The notes: generated from the letters alone by a model not told the origin. Numbered from the stretch's first letter, positions 8,151 through 17,524 are shown. The stretch is DNA of 64,000 nt from an uncultured Muribaculaceae bacterium (GCA_910584905.1 CAJUCQ010000066.1:1-64000), one strand, 5' to 3'. Program-made: numbers and translations.

Positions 8151-11100
8151 TTGCTTACCGTCTACAAAGCTTCAGCCGGCTCGGGCAAGACCTATACGCT
8201 CGCCCTCCGCTATATCTCCTTTCTGCTGGGCGTGAAACTTACCGACGCCGGCAGTCAAGTTGCGCCCGTCTACGTCCTCAACTCCGACAAATATGCCCCC
8301 GGAGGCCGCCGACGCCCAAACCGCCATAGAGGCATACTGGCCATAACCTTCACCAACAAAGCTACCGCCGAGATGAAGGAGCGCATAATCATGCAGCTCC
8401 ATCGCCTTGCTTCCGTTCCCTCCGGCGGAGCATCCGACACTCCCTACGGCCCGGCTCTCGTCGAACTCTTCGGATGTACGAGAGCGGAGCTTGCCGACGT
8501 GGCCGAAACGGCTGTACGTGAACTCCTTTGCGACTATTCGCAGTTCAACGTAAGCACCATCGACTCATTTTTCCAGAGCGTCCTCCGCACATTTGCGCGC
8601 GAGGTAAACCATCAGGGCGACTATAACGTCGAAATCAACGACTCCGACGCCGTAAACTCCGGCATAGGCATGATGCTCGACGAGGTGAACTACGGCGACC
8701 ACCCAAAAGCCGCGCAAATGAAGCGGTGGATCGACACCCTTGTGGCTCGTCGCATCAGCGAAGGCGCGAGATTCAATGTGTTCGACGCCGATTCGGCCAT
8801 ACGGGCCGACCTCCGACACTTCGTAGAAAAAATGTGCGGCGAACCGTTCAGAAAACGCTCCGTGGAAATGGAAGCGTATCTGAAAACCGATGCAATCCGC
8901 CGCCTCGGCATTCTCGTGGCCCGCGAGCTTGATTCGCGTATCGACGCCGAATTCGCCGCCCTCGCCGACGTATTCTCGGCCCGCATGCAGGCCGAAGGCG
9001 TCACATTCGAGCAGCTGAAAAACAATTTTGCCGGAATAATCAAAAAAATATCAGGCGGCGTCCCCCTCGCCTCGGCTGACGTCGGCTCATCGGCCGGAGC
9101 GGGATTTACCAAATGGCTCGAATGGGACGGCGACCTCGCCCTCAAGCCCCTTTTTACCGAAAAATATCTCCCCAAGGCCGGAAAAGAGGTGATATACCCT
9201 TCGGTCGACTTCGTAAGAGAGGGGCAGCGCTTCGCCGCCGGTGTCCGTGCGCTGTATCTTAAAGAAAAGCTCTTGAGGGCAGTTCTCATCGCATGCTACA
9301 ATCTTGAATTTCTCGGTTTCGCCTCGGGATTTATCGACGTATATCGCCGCGAAAACAATCTCATTCTCCTTTCGGACACAAACGAACTCCTCAAACGCAT
9401 AATCAACGAAGAGGAGCTGCCGTTTATCTACGAGCGCATGGGCATGAGCCTTACAAATCTGCTTATCGACGAGTTTCAGGACACGTCGCGCATGCAGTGG
9501 GACAACCTCAAGCCCCTTGTATCGAACTCCCTTGCCGAAAACCACGATAATCTCATCATCGGAGATGTCAAGCAGGCAATCTACCGCTTCCGCAACTCCG
9601 ACAGCTCCATGCTGGCGCGCGATGTCGAGGCGGTCGATTTCCCCGACAACCACATCACGCGCGGCAACGTTCCGGCCGAGAACACCAACTACCGTTCGGC
9701 CCACACCGTCGTGCGCTTCAACAACACTCTCTTCAGCCGCATGGCCGCCGTCACCGGAGTGGGCGGATATGAAGGCGTGTGCCAGTCGCTTCCGGCGCAG
9801 ACAGCCGCAATGCCCGGATACGTCCGCCTCGATTTTTATCCCGAGCCTTCCGACGGCGAGCCCTCGCCGGCATTTGAAGCCCTTGCCCGCGATATAATCC
9901 GGCAACACGAAAGCGGCTACCGCTGGAAAGATATTGCCATACTCGTCAGAGCCCGCGACACGGGCGTCGAAGTCGTGAACTATCTCATGGCGGCATGCCC
10001 CGGCATTCCGATTATCTCCGACGAGGCGCTCCTGCTCGACCGCTCGTCGGCTGTGCGTCTGATTCTAAGTATGCTGCGCATCGTCGACGAAGCGTATTCG
10101 TTCACGGGTTCCGCGCCCGAAGAAATCGAAAACCGCAGATTCGCCTCCCGCCGCGAGATAAACATGATGATCAGCCGCTTCAACTTCTATCTCGGCAACG
10201 GCCACGAACCCGTCGAAGCTCTCGGCAAGGCAATCGGCGACAGCCCCGACGACGCCGGACTGATCCACATCGACGTCGACGACGTGATAGACCAGCGTCC
10301 GGCCAACCCCGTGGCCCTCGTCGAAGTGATTGTGGCTACAAAGCTCGGAGAGACCATGCGGCGCGACGAATATGTGTTCATCGCGGCTTTTCAGGATGTG
10401 ATGGAGTCGTTCTTTGCCACTCACGATGGAGGTCTGAAAGCCTTCCTCGCGTGGTGGGAGGAGCATAAGGCCGCGCTTGCGCTCCCGTCGCCCCCCGACG
10501 TCGACGCCGTGGCCGTGATGACAATCCACAAGTCAAAGGGGCTGGAATGGCCCTGTGTGCATATCCCCGACTGTTCGTGGTCGATGAGCCGCCGCGACCC
10601 CGAAGTCTGGTACGATGTTGCCCCGCTCATTGGCGCTTTTCTGCCCGAGGCCGCGGACCTCACTCCGCCGATGCTTCTTCTGAAGTCAGGCGCCGACTTC
10701 GGCCTCGACGGCTCGCCGCTGGCATCGCAGTATCTCGACGACATCGCCGGGCAGACCGCCGACTCCCTGAATATGACCTACGTGGCATTCACCCGCGCTT
10801 CGAACGAGCTGATAATTTCCGGCCGCGCATCCGTCGACAGCAAAGGCAATATCTCGTGTCGCGGCGTGGGCAAGGATATAGCCGACGCATTTGCGCTTGC
10901 CGGAGATGAGCCGCCAGCGTCCGACGGCCTTAAAATGCCGCTCGCTCTTGTGCGCGACGCAGCCGGCGCGCCGGCCGGCTCGGTCCTTCACTTCGAGGTC
11001 GGAAGCCCCGGACGGAATATCGCGGCCGACCATGAAGATAACTCCGGCGAGGGCCCCGACCGCTGCCTCTATGAAGTTGTGCTCAGAGACGACACGCGCG

Positions 11101-11666
11101 AGCTCACATCAGTCGAAGATGCCCTTTCCGAAGCCCGCATCGACATTGGAGGCGAGGTCTACAGCGACAGTGACGACGACGATGATGCTCCCGAAGCCGC
11201 ATACTCCGACGCCCGCATGAGGGCCGCCGCCGAACGCGGAACCAATATCCATAACGTCCTCGCGTTCATGCGCCGCTTGGACGATATGCCCAAAGCCATA
11301 AACACCATCGGCAACATGGCGCATATCTCCGCCGAAGGGCGGCGCGAGATTAAAGCCGTGCTCGACGCCGCCTTCGAAGCCGGAGGACGACGCGTAGCGG
11401 CTTGGTTCGCCGACGACGTGACCGTGCTCCCCGAGCGCGAGATTTTCGATTCGGAGAGCGGACGCATACTTCGTCCCGACCGCGTGGTGATTTATCCCGG
11501 AGGCACGCGTATTGACCTGATTGACTATAAATTCACGTCTGCGCCGAGGGCCGCGCATCGCCGTCAGGTCGACGAATATCGCCGCCTGCTCGCCGGAATG
11601 TACCCTGAGGCCGAAATCAAGGCCTGCCTGTGGTATCCCGAACTCCGCACCATCATCGATGTGTAG
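8151..11666 (+). CDS. addA: UvrD-type helicase with RecB-like nuclease domain (AddA-like)
   Basis: A 1171-residue superfamily 1 helicase-nuclease for double-strand-break processing. Walker A KASAGSGKT is at residues 6-14, motif Ia is ITFTNKATAEMKER, motif II LLIDEFQDTS, motif III GDVKQAIYRFRNSD, motif IV NYRS, motif V MTIHKSKGLEW and motif VI YVAFTRA. The C-terminus carries a PD-(D/E)XK nuclease of RecB type: ILRPDRVV, then the IDYKF core, then QVDEYRRLL. The TTG at 8151 is chosen because it gives the MLTVYKASAGSGKT start common in Bacteroidetes homologues and avoids the terminator hairpin holding the ATG at 8100. No AddB-like partner is encoded nearby. Confidence 0.9.
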   Translation: MLTVYKASAGSGKTYTLALRYISFLLGVKLTDAGSQVAPVYVLNSDKYAPGGRRRPNRHRGILAITFTNKATAEMKERIIMQLHRLASVPSGGASDTPYGPALVELFGCTRAELADVAETAVRELLCDYSQFNVSTIDSFFQSVLRTFAREVNHQGDYNVEINDSDAVNSGIGMMLDEVNYGDHPKAAQMKRWIDTLVARRISEGARFNVFDADSAIRADLRHFVEKMCGEPFRKRSVEMEAYLKTDAIRRLGILVARELDSRIDAEFAALADVFSARMQAEGVTFEQLKNNFAGIIKKISGGVPLASADVGSSAGAGFTKWLEWDGDLALKPLFTEKYLPKAGKEVIYPSVDFVREGQRFAAGVRALYLKEKLLRAVLIACYNLEFLGFASGFIDVYRRENNLILLSDTNELLKRIINEEELPFIYERMGMSLTNLLIDEFQDTSRMQWDNLKPLVSNSLAENHDNLIIGDVKQAIYRFRNSDSSMLARDVEAVDFPDNHITRGNVPAENTNYRSAHTVVRFNNTLFSRMAAVTGVGGYEGVCQSLPAQTAAMPGYVRLDFYPEPSDGEPSPAFEALARDIIRQHESGYRWKDIAILVRARDTGVEVVNYLMAACPGIPIISDEALLLDRSSAVRLILSMLRIVDEAYSFTGSAPEEIENRRFASRREINMMISRFNFYLGNGHEPVEALGKAIGDSPDDAGLIHIDVDDVIDQRPANPVALVEVIVATKLGETMRRDEYVFIAAFQDVMESFFATHDGGLKAFLAWWEEHKAALALPSPPDVDAVAVMTIHKSKGLEWPCVHIPDCSWSMSRRDPEVWYDVAPLIGAFLPEAADLTPPMLLLKSGADFGLDGSPLASQYLDDIAGQTADSLNMTYVAFTRASNELIISGRASVDSKGNISCRGVGKDIADAFALAGDEPPASDGLKMPLALVRDAAGAPAGSVLHFEVGSPGRNIAADHEDNSGEGPDRCLYEVVLRDDTRELTSVEDALSEARIDIGGEVYSDSDDDDDAPEAAYSDARMRAAAERGTNIHNVLAFMRRLDDMPKAINTIGNMAHISAEGRREIKAVLDAAFEAGGRRVAAWFADDVTVLPEREIFDSESGRILRPDRVVIYPGGTRIDLIDYKFTSAPRAAHRRQVDEYRRLLAGMYPEAEIKACLWYPELRTIIDV

Positions 11667-11710
11667 AACTTACGCCCCGTCTGACTTGTTTTTATCATAT
11701 ATCAAAACCT

Positions 11711-12139
11711 ATGGATATGAGCATGAAGAATATATATCCCGCCGCAGTTGCCGCTTTAGCGGCGGCCTCGCTGATGTCGCTCCAGTCGTGCATCGGGCTT
11801 GACGGAATTGTCGAACCCGGCGGAACATACTGGTCGGTCGACGACTATATCGACGCCCCCGGCTACTGGGGCCCCGGCTTTTACGGAAACGGGTGGGGTG
11901 CTCCGCCGCCTCCGCCCCCGGTGTTCGGGCCGGTCTATAATCCCGGCTACAATCCCGGGCCGGTAAGGCCTCCGCAGAACCGTCCGCCCGCCGTGCGGCC
12001 TTCGGGTCCGTCGTCGTTGCCTGAAGGCACCACACCCCCCGGAGGCGGTGTGTCCGTGCCCTCGGGGACGACGAGGCCCTCGTTCCCGACAACACCCTCG
12101 GGAACTACGCGTCCGGGCAACAACGGACGCCCGCGCTGA
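11711..12139 (+). CDS. Proline/glycine-rich small lipoprotein
   Basis: About 142 residues. A signal peptide (AAVAALAAASLMSLQSC) ends in a plausible lipobox, with Cys at about residue 27. The mature part is low-complexity: Tyr/Gly/Pro-rich (GYWGPGFYGNGWGAPPPPPP), then repeats of PSGTTRP-type. No enzymatic domain is visible; a surface or periplasmic spacer is likely. Three in-frame ATGs (11711, 11717, 11723) precede the signal sequence, and the choice among them is uncertain. It sits between the helicase and the primary sigma factor. Confidence 0.7.
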   Translation: MDMSMKNIYPAAVAALAAASLMSLQSCIGLDGIVEPGGTYWSVDDYIDAPGYWGPGFYGNGWGAPPPPPPVFGPVYNPGYNPGPVRPPQNRPPAVRPSGPSSLPEGTTPPGGGVSVPSGTTRPSFPTTPSGTTRPGNNGRPR

Positions 12140-12172
12140 AGCTGAATTTATACCTGCTCATGAGCCTTTTTG

Positions 12173-12215
12173 CATGCCACGGCGTTACACATTAGCGTGC
12201 TTGGCATGTTTTTTT
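12173..12215 (+). terminator. Hairpin with T-run after the Pro-rich lipoprotein
   Basis: CATGCCA (12173-12179) pairs with TGGCATG (12202-12208), with an inner CACG/CGTG pairing, and seven T residues follow directly. This is a convincing intrinsic terminator ahead of the rpoD promoter. Confidence 0.75.
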
Positions 12216-12245
12216 GTCTTTTTTTGAACGGATTGCGAAAATAAT

Positions 12246-12276
12246 TTTGTCGACACGAAAAATTATTGTATCTTTG
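12246..12276 (+). promoter_or_regulatory. rpoD promoter
   Basis: TTTG at 12246-12249, 19-bp spacer, TATCTTTG at 12269-12276: a near-perfect Bacteroidales housekeeping promoter. The implied 5' leader is about 30 nt. Confidence 0.85.
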
Positions 12277-12314
12277 CACGCTAATGTGCATCTATAACCG
12301 GATAAGCATAAGAC

Positions 12315-13175
12315 ATGAGACAACTTAAAATCATTAAATCAATTACGAACCGCGAAAGCGCCTCGCTCGACAAGTACCTTCAGGAAATCGGACGCGAGGA
12401 GCTGATTTCGGTGGAAGAGGAAGTCGAGCTGGCCCAGCGCATACGTCAGGGCGATGAAGCCGCGCTCGACAAACTTACGCGTGCAAATCTTCGCTTCGTT
12501 GTGTCGGTGGCTAAGCAGTACCAGAATCAGGGCCTTTCCCTCCCCGACCTTATCAACGAAGGCAATGTCGGCCTCATTAAGGCAGCCCGTAAATTCGACG
12601 AGACCCGCGGTTTCAAGTTCATCTCTTATGCCGTGTGGTGGATTCGACAGTCCATTCTCCAAGCACTTGCAGAGCAGAGCCGTATCGTGCGTCTACCTCT
12701 CAATCAGGTGGGTTCGCTTAACAAAATCAGCAAGGCTCTCTCCAAGTTCGAGCAGGAGAACGAACGCCGTCCCTCGCCCGAGGAACTTGCCGAAGAGCTC
12801 GATGTCCCCGTCGAAAAAATTGCTGACACCCTGAAGGTGTCCGGCCGACACATCAGTGTCGACGCCCCCTTTGTCGACGGCGAGGACAACAGTCTGCTCG
12901 ACGTGCTCACAAACGACGATTCACCCATGGCCGACGCCTCGCTTAATCAGGAGTCGCTTTCCAACGAAGTCGAACGCGCCCTCCGTCAGCTTCACGACCG
13001 CGAGCGCGAGATCCTGAAGATGTTCTTCGGCATCGGTTGTCAGGAGATGACTCTTGAGGAAATCGGTGCCAAATTCGACCTCACGCGCGAGCGTGTGCGT
13101 CAGATTAAAGAAAAGGCCATCCGTCGACTCAAGGGCCAGAAAAGCCGCCTCCTAAAGAGCTATCTCGGGTCCTGA
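12315..13175 (+). CDS. rpoD: Primary RNA polymerase sigma factor (Bacteroidetes RpoD)
   Basis: Housekeeping sigma-70 factor. At 286 residues it has the compact Bacteroidetes form without the long N-terminal region 1.1. Region 1.2 ([12 protein letters not shown]), region 2 with the core-binding and -7-recognising segment ([19 protein letters not shown], then [16 protein letters not shown]), region 3 ([12 protein letters not shown]) and region 4 with its helix-turn-helix ([20 protein letters not shown]) are all present. The gene has its own strong promoter and is followed by a bidirectional terminator, so it is probably monocistronic. Confidence 0.98.
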   Translation: MRQLKIIKSITNRESASLDKYLQEIGREELISVEEEVELAQRIRQGDEAALDKLTRANLRFVVSVAKQYQNQGLSLPDLINEGNVGLIKAARKFDETRGFKFISYAVWWIRQSILQALAEQSRIVRLPLNQVGSLNKISKALSKFEQENERRPSPEELAEELDVPVEKIADTLKVSGRHISVDAPFVDGEDNSLLDVLTNDDSPMADASLNQESLSNEVERALRQLHDREREILKMFFGIGCQEMTLEEIGAKFDLTRERVRQIKEKAIRRLKGQKSRLLKSYLGS

Positions 13176-13210
13176 CCGCAGTAAGAGTTTGAATTTATTG
13201 TAAAAAAATC

Positions 13211-13240
13211 AGCCGCCGTCCTTCTTTCGAGGGGCGGCGG
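13211..13240. terminator. Bidirectional terminator between rpoD and the convergent lipoprotein gene
   Basis: CCGCCGTCC (13213-13221) pairs with GGGCGGCGG (13232-13240), one G-T pair included. On the minus strand the stem is followed by GATTTTTTTA, a good T-run; on the plus strand by TTCGTTTCG. Confidence 0.75.
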
Positions 13241-13269
13241 TTCGTTTCGTATGGATGTCGGGGGAGGGA

Positions 13270-14430
13270 TTACTCTATTTTCAGGCGTTGCTCTATTTTG
13301 CCTTTGTGCAGAATTTGCATCTCGCGGAGAGTGTCGCGGTTGGCAGGCGTCGGCACGCGGTAAGTGTAGTCCTCGTTGACGAAGTCGTAGTGGGTCGACC
13401 CGTCGGCGGGTTCGTCGGCATAGGCTGTGACATCGGGCGCGGCGGCCTGAGCCACCCCGCGCGGCCATGCCGCATAGCGGTAGCGTCCGTCGCGGAGGCG
13501 GTCGATGCGGATAGAGTGGCGGTCGGTCACGTACACGCCTTCGAGCGACTCGAAATCAGCCAGCGCAGGATTGAGCATATAGTTGGCGCCGTCGCGCGTG
13601 TGCATAAGGGCGCCGTTTATCCACGAATAAATGCGGTATCGTCCGCTCGGCGTGTTGTCGCCGTCGGGCGTCATAATCGGGATGTATATCGACGCCGCCG
13701 CCGGGTCGTAGGCGTTGATCCAGTTCCATCCCTGACCCTTGGTCGTGAAGTACCAGTACGGGATGTTTATCTCATAGCTGATATCGGTGTGTTTCCGGCC
13801 GTCTTTATCTATGAATAGCGGCACCGCCTGAGGCAGTCCGTCGACAAGCTGAACGGCGATGATGTCATAAGCCCCGAGTGTGCTCCATTCGCGCATGTAT
13901 GCCTCGATGATATATGTGCTTTTACCCTCGTATTCGGGAAGTCGGTGCACATTGAGGATTGTCGCCACGTCGGAGCCGCTGCCGCTTCTTCCGCCGGTGT
14001 GTACGATTGGATTCATGCGGCTGTCGTCATCATCGTCGTCGCCGTCGGGATAGCGGAAGCGGGCGATGTGCGTAGCGCCGCTTTCGTCAGTCCATTGCAC
14101 GATGGTGTTGAAATCAATCATCGTGCCTCCGAGGTGCGTGTCGTAGCTGTAGAAGCGCAGGCGTCCGTCGGCGGTGGTGTTGATGGCGAGGTCCGTACTG
14201 TCGCACAAGGCGCTGAAGTCGTAGGCGAGGCTTTCGGGGAATTTATCCAAGACGCAGGAGAGTGCCGTATAGTAGGTTTCGCCGAGGCTGTCGATGAGAT
14301 AGCGTTCGGCTTCCTGGAGGCTCGAAGCACTGACCTCGCGCGTTCCGGAGTCGCGGTCCGACGAGCATGCGCCCGCGAGTGTTATAAGCAAGACCGTGGC
14401 CGCAAAAACCAAGGCTGTGTGTTTTTGCAT
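13270..14430 (-). CDS. Secreted lipoprotein of unknown function
   Basis: 386 residues with a lipoprotein signal (VFAATVLLITLAGAC, lipobox Cys at residue 22). The mature region is rich in aromatic and charged residues and looks globular: segments such as GRLRFYSYDTHLGGTMIDFN and WYFTTKGQGWNWINAYDP suggest a beta-rich fold. An Asp-rich run (DGDDDDDD) lies near residue 133. No family is recognised. It is transcribed towards rpoD and ends at a shared terminator. Downstream of the next gene's own terminator, it is probably a single transcription unit with an unrecognised promoter. Confidence 0.75.
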   Translation of the reverse strand: MQKHTALVFAATVLLITLAGACSSDRDSGTREVSASSLQEAERYLIDSLGETYYTALSCVLDKFPESLAYDFSALCDSTDLAINTTADGRLRFYSYDTHLGGTMIDFNTIVQWTDESGATHIARFRYPDGDDDDDDSRMNPIVHTGGRSGSGSDVATILNVHRLPEYEGKSTYIIEAYMREWSTLGAYDIIAVQLVDGLPQAVPLFIDKDGRKHTDISYEINIPYWYFTTKGQGWNWINAYDPAAASIYIPIMTPDGDNTPSGRYRIYSWINGALMHTRDGANYMLNPALADFESLEGVYVTDRHSIRIDRLRDGRYRYAAWPRGVAQAAAPDVTAYADEPADGSTHYDFVNEDYTYRVPTPANRDTLREMQILHKGKIEQRLKIE

Positions 14431-14506
14431 CCGTGATTTTAAGGAGAGAGGTGGTAATACTTGGCTGAAAGGGGAAGGGCGCGGGGCAATCGTGGCCCGC
14501 CCGGAT

Positions 14507-14558
14507 AAAAATAGAAGAAGTCATCCACGTCTCGTTGATGGGACTGTGAACGACTTCT
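14507..14558 (-). terminator. Terminator of the small Ala/Val-rich lipoprotein gene
   Basis: On the minus strand, AGAAGTCGTTCAC and GTGGATGACTTCT form a 13-bp stem with two G-U pairs, then TCTATTTTTATC. It separates the small lipoprotein gene from the next gene on the same strand. Confidence 0.75.
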
Positions 14559-14592
14559 ATAAGGTGGGGAAGTTTTCCGACCCGGGGGCTGA

Positions 14593-14808
14593 TTATTCAG
14601 CGGCGGGAGCAGCTACTTCAGCAGCTTCTACTTCGACAACGGTGTCGTTGGCGACAGAGTCAACTGCAACTTCTGCAACAGTAGCTTCTTCAACTACAGC
14701 TTCAGCAGCAGCTACGGAATCGGTGGCTTCAGCAGCCTTTTCGGCGTTGCCGCAGGAGAACATGGTAGCGCTCATGGCAACAGCAGCGAGTAAAACTAAC
14801 TTTTTCAT
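14593..14808 (-). CDS. Very small Ala/Val/Glu-rich lipoprotein
   Basis: 71 residues: a lipoprotein signal (MKKLVLLAAVAMSATMFSC, Cys at 19) followed by a mature part made almost only of Ala, Val, Glu, Thr and Asp. The composition is strongly acidic and probably disordered or helical. No domain is recognised. It has its own -7 promoter box 52 bp upstream and a strong terminator, the pattern of a separately and perhaps highly expressed small envelope protein. Confidence 0.75.
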   Translation of the reverse strand: MKKLVLLAAVAMSATMFSCGNAEKAAEATDSVAAAEAVVEEATVAEVAVDSVANDTVVEVEAAEVAAPAAE

Positions 14809-14859
14809 TTTCGTCTCTTTGTTAAAAGTAATAAAACAATATTTGCTTCAAAAACACCA

Positions 14860-14867
14860 CAAAGTTA
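14860..14867 (-). promoter_or_regulatory. -7 promoter box for the small lipoprotein gene
   Basis: On the minus strand TAACTTTG matches TAnnTTTG, 52 bp before the ATG. No clear TTTG lies at the expected -33 distance, so only the -7 half is well supported. Confidence 0.55.
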
Positions 14868-14970
14868 ATGCAAAATTTTTAAATGTACAGCATTTTTTGG
14901 ATAATTTTTTCATGCGGCCGTGCATTTTTAACATTGCTAAAACCTGTCGCGTGGTTTATTATGTTGATTA

Positions 14971-16668
14971 TCAGCCTTGTGTGACGGCAATGCGATTTGC
15001 CATAACTATCGCTTTGCTTATGTGGTTGCAGATGTGGTCAGCGCCTATAAGGCGGTCGATTCCTGCATGTTCGAGGCTCGTCTGCACTCTTCGGTTCACA
15101 CCTGAGAGCACCACGTGGATGCCTTCTTTCTGCGACGACTGGATAAGCAGTTCGAGATTGTGAAGCCCCGTGGCATCGATGAACGACACTTTTCGCATGC
15201 GGATGATGCGCACCTTCGGTCGCTCGGCCATCGACGTGCGCATGAGTTCGTCGAATTTCGTGGCTATCCCGAAGAAGAACGGGCCGTCGATTTCGTACAC
15301 GCTCACGCCCTTGGCCACGTTGAGCACCTCGTGGTGACTGAGGTCGGTGCCTTCAGCTACGTCAAGCTTCTCGGAGTAGACCTTGATGTCGGAGTTTTCC
15401 ATCACGCGCTGCATGAACAGCACAACGGCAAGCAGAAGGCCTATTTCGATGGCAATCGTAAGGTCGAAAATGACTGTCAGGAAGAAGGTCACGAGCAGCA
15501 CCGATATGTCGCTCTTGGGCGCGTGGAAGATGCCTATGATTGTGCGCCAGCCGCTCATGTTGTAGGCCACTACCATCAGCACTGCCGCAAGGCACGCTAA
15601 AGGCACGTAGTTGATAAGCGGCATCATGAACAAGAAAATCAGCAACAGCACGAGGGCGTGGACGATACCGGCCACGGGCGTGCGGCCTCCGTTGGTGATG
15701 TTGGTCATCGTGCGGGCAATAGCGCCTGTCACGGGGATGCCCCCGAAGAAGGGAACGGTGATGTTGGCAATGCCCTGACCGATAAGTTCGGTGTTGGAGT
15801 TGGTCCGCGAGCCGGTCACGCCGTCAGCCACGGTAGCCGAAAGGAGGCTCTCGATGGCGCCCAGCACCGCGATGGTGAACGCCGACGGCAGAAGCATGTT
15901 GATTGTGGCCATGTTGAGCGTGAAGCCGTGGGGCGCCGGGATGTCGGTGGCCATAGTCCCGAAGCGGTCGCCGATAGTCTCGATGCTGTACCATTCGGGG
16001 AAGAACTCACCGAGAAACCAGCTGCCGGCGGTCACGGCGACGATGGCCGTAAGCGCTCCCGGAAGTTTTTTTGAAATCCGCGGCGTGACGACGATTATCA
16101 GCAACGACACCACCGACGTCAGGAGCGTCGGCAGGCTGATATTGCCGAGATTGCGGAGATACATGCCCCATTTGGGCAGAAATTGCCCCGGGATGTCGCG
16201 CAGGCCAAGCCCGAAGAAGTCGTTGATTTGCGTTGAGAAAATCGTAAGGGCGATACCTGCCGTGAAGCCCACGACTATGGGGTAGGGGATAAATTTGATG
16301 ATGGTGCCGAGGCGGAAAAGCCCCAGAAGCACGAGTATCACACCGGCCATGAACGTGGCGATGGCAAGCCCGTGGAGCCCGAACTGAGCGATGATGTTGT
16401 AGACAATGACGATAAAAGCGCCCGTCGGGCCGCCGATTTGCACGGAGTTACCACCGAAAAAGCTCACCATGAATCCGCCGATGATGGCCGTGATAAGTCC
16501 GATTGTGGGGCTTACGCCCGAGGCGATGCCGAAGGCAATGGCAAGCGGGAGAGCTACGATGCCTACTACGATGCCCGCTATGACGTCTTCTTTCAGGCGT
16601 CCCGTGTGATAGTCCCGGAGGGCCGAGAACAGTTTGGGCCGGAAGTCTATGGAATTCTTGAAATCCAT
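14971..16668 (-). CDS. SulP-family anion transporter with STAS domain
   Basis: Inner-membrane transporter of the SulP/SLC26 family, probably for bicarbonate or sulfate. It has about ten to fourteen transmembrane segments, with the characteristic IGGPTGAFIVIVYNI stretch near residue 75 and the GGIPVTGAIARTMTNI segment near residue 312, followed by a cytoplasmic STAS domain containing the IDATGLHNLELL motif. The length of 565 residues is normal. The ATG at 16668 is preferred: the longer start at 16725 falls inside the -7 box of the promoter. It is divergent from the coiled lipoprotein gene. The substrate cannot be decided from sequence. Confidence 0.93.
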   Translation of the reverse strand: MDFKNSIDFRPKLFSALRDYHTGRLKEDVIAGIVVGIVALPLAIAFGIASGVSPTIGLITAIIGGFMVSFFGGNSVQIGGPTGAFIVIVYNIIAQFGLHGLAIATFMAGVILVLLGLFRLGTIIKFIPYPIVVGFTAGIALTIFSTQINDFFGLGLRDIPGQFLPKWGMYLRNLGNISLPTLLTSVVSLLIIVVTPRISKKLPGALTAIVAVTAGSWFLGEFFPEWYSIETIGDRFGTMATDIPAPHGFTLNMATINMLLPSAFTIAVLGAIESLLSATVADGVTGSRTNSNTELIGQGIANITVPFFGGIPVTGAIARTMTNITNGGRTPVAGIVHALVLLLIFLFMMPLINYVPLACLAAVLMVVAYNMSGWRTIIGIFHAPKSDISVLLVTFFLTVIFDLTIAIEIGLLLAVVLFMQRVMENSDIKVYSEKLDVAEGTDLSHHEVLNVAKGVSVYEIDGPFFFGIATKFDELMRTSMAERPKVRIIRMRKVSFIDATGLHNLELLIQSSQKEGIHVVLSGVNRRVQTSLEHAGIDRLIGADHICNHISKAIVMANRIAVTQG

Positions 16669-16722
16669 TTTGATTGAAATTGTAAAAATTGGAAAGAAAC
16701 GTGAAAACCTCGAAATTTTCCG

Positions 16723-16753
16723 CAAAATTACTCAATTTTTTCCAATCCGCAAA
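16723..16753 (-). promoter_or_regulatory. sulP promoter
   Basis: On the minus strand, TTTG (16753-16750), 19-bp spacer, TAATTTTG (16730-16723). The match to consensus is complete, and it fixes the sulP start codon downstream at 16668. Confidence 0.85.
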
Positions 16754-16833
16754 ATTCCTCTTTCGTGAGTTGCAGGTCAGATGCTTCCGTAGGGGGCGGC
16801 AGGGGCGTTTGACCCTTGAGGAGACGCTTTTAT

Positions 16834-16863
16834 TTTGACACCGGAAAACTTTATTTAAGTTCG
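16834..16863 (+). promoter_or_regulatory. Probable promoter of the LEA-like lipoprotein gene
   Basis: TTTG at 16834-16837, 18-bp spacer, TAAGTTCG at 16856-16863. One mismatch in the -7 box and a slightly short spacer make it weaker than the divergent sulP promoter. It excludes the upstream in-frame start at 16816. Confidence 0.5.
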
Positions 16864-16908
16864 CTTGTTCATATTTTAAATGCTCGAATCCAACGAATCG
16901 ATAGAGAT

Positions 16909-17478
16909 ATGAAAAAATTAGTTTTTGCGGCAGCTGTTCTGGCAGCCCTGAGCCTCGGAGCATGCTCCGGAGCCAAAGACTCCGACGCCACAAAGTCGGA
17001 AGGAAGTGCGATTATGCACAAAATCGAGAATTGCACCAATGCCGATTCTCTCAGCGTCTACGTCGGTGAGGCAAAGGCTTACGCCGAAAAACTCGTGAAG
17101 GAAGGCCAGGTCGACGAGGCTAAAAAATACCTCGACAAAATCACTCCCGTAGTCGACAAGTACGCTCCCTCGTTCTCCTCCTCCATCACCGCTGTAAAGA
17201 ATGTAATCGACAAAATCCCTGCCGGCACTACCGATGCCGCCGCTGCCCTTGAGGCTGCTCAGGACTCCGCTCAGGCAACCCTCTCCGACACCGTCGCCGG
17301 GGCTGTCGACGCCGTAAAGGCCGCCGGCGCTCAGGCCGTCGAGGACGCCAAGCAGAAAACTGCCGACTTTGCCGGAAAAGCTGTCGACAAGACCTCCGAC
17401 GCCGTAAACAAGGCCGCAGAGAAGACCGCCGATAAGGTAAACGACGCAAAAGACGCCCTCAAGGACGCCCTGAAGTAA
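16909..17478 (+). CDS. Lipoprotein with long amphipathic LEA-like repeats
   Basis: 189 residues with a lipobox (LAALSLGACSG, Cys at about 18). The mature protein is almost entirely helical. Its C-terminal 80 residues are Ala/Lys/Asp-rich with 11-residue-like periodicity (KQKTADFAGKAVDKTSDAVN, KAAEKTADKVNDAKDALKDA), resembling late-embryogenesis-abundant or apolipoprotein-type helices. Such proteins may bind envelope surfaces or give stress protection, but no function is assigned. The ATG at 16909 directly precedes the signal peptide. Confidence 0.75.
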   Translation: MKKLVFAAAVLAALSLGACSGAKDSDATKSEGSAIMHKIENCTNADSLSVYVGEAKAYAEKLVKEGQVDEAKKYLDKITPVVDKYAPSFSSSITAVKNVIDKIPAGTTDAAAALEAAQDSAQATLSDTVAGAVDAVKAAGAQAVEDAKQKTADFAGKAVDKTSDAVNKAAEKTADKVNDAKDALKDALK

Positions 17479-17524
17479 ACAACAACGCTGTTTGACATCG
17501 AAGCGTATCGCCGCCGCCGTGCAC

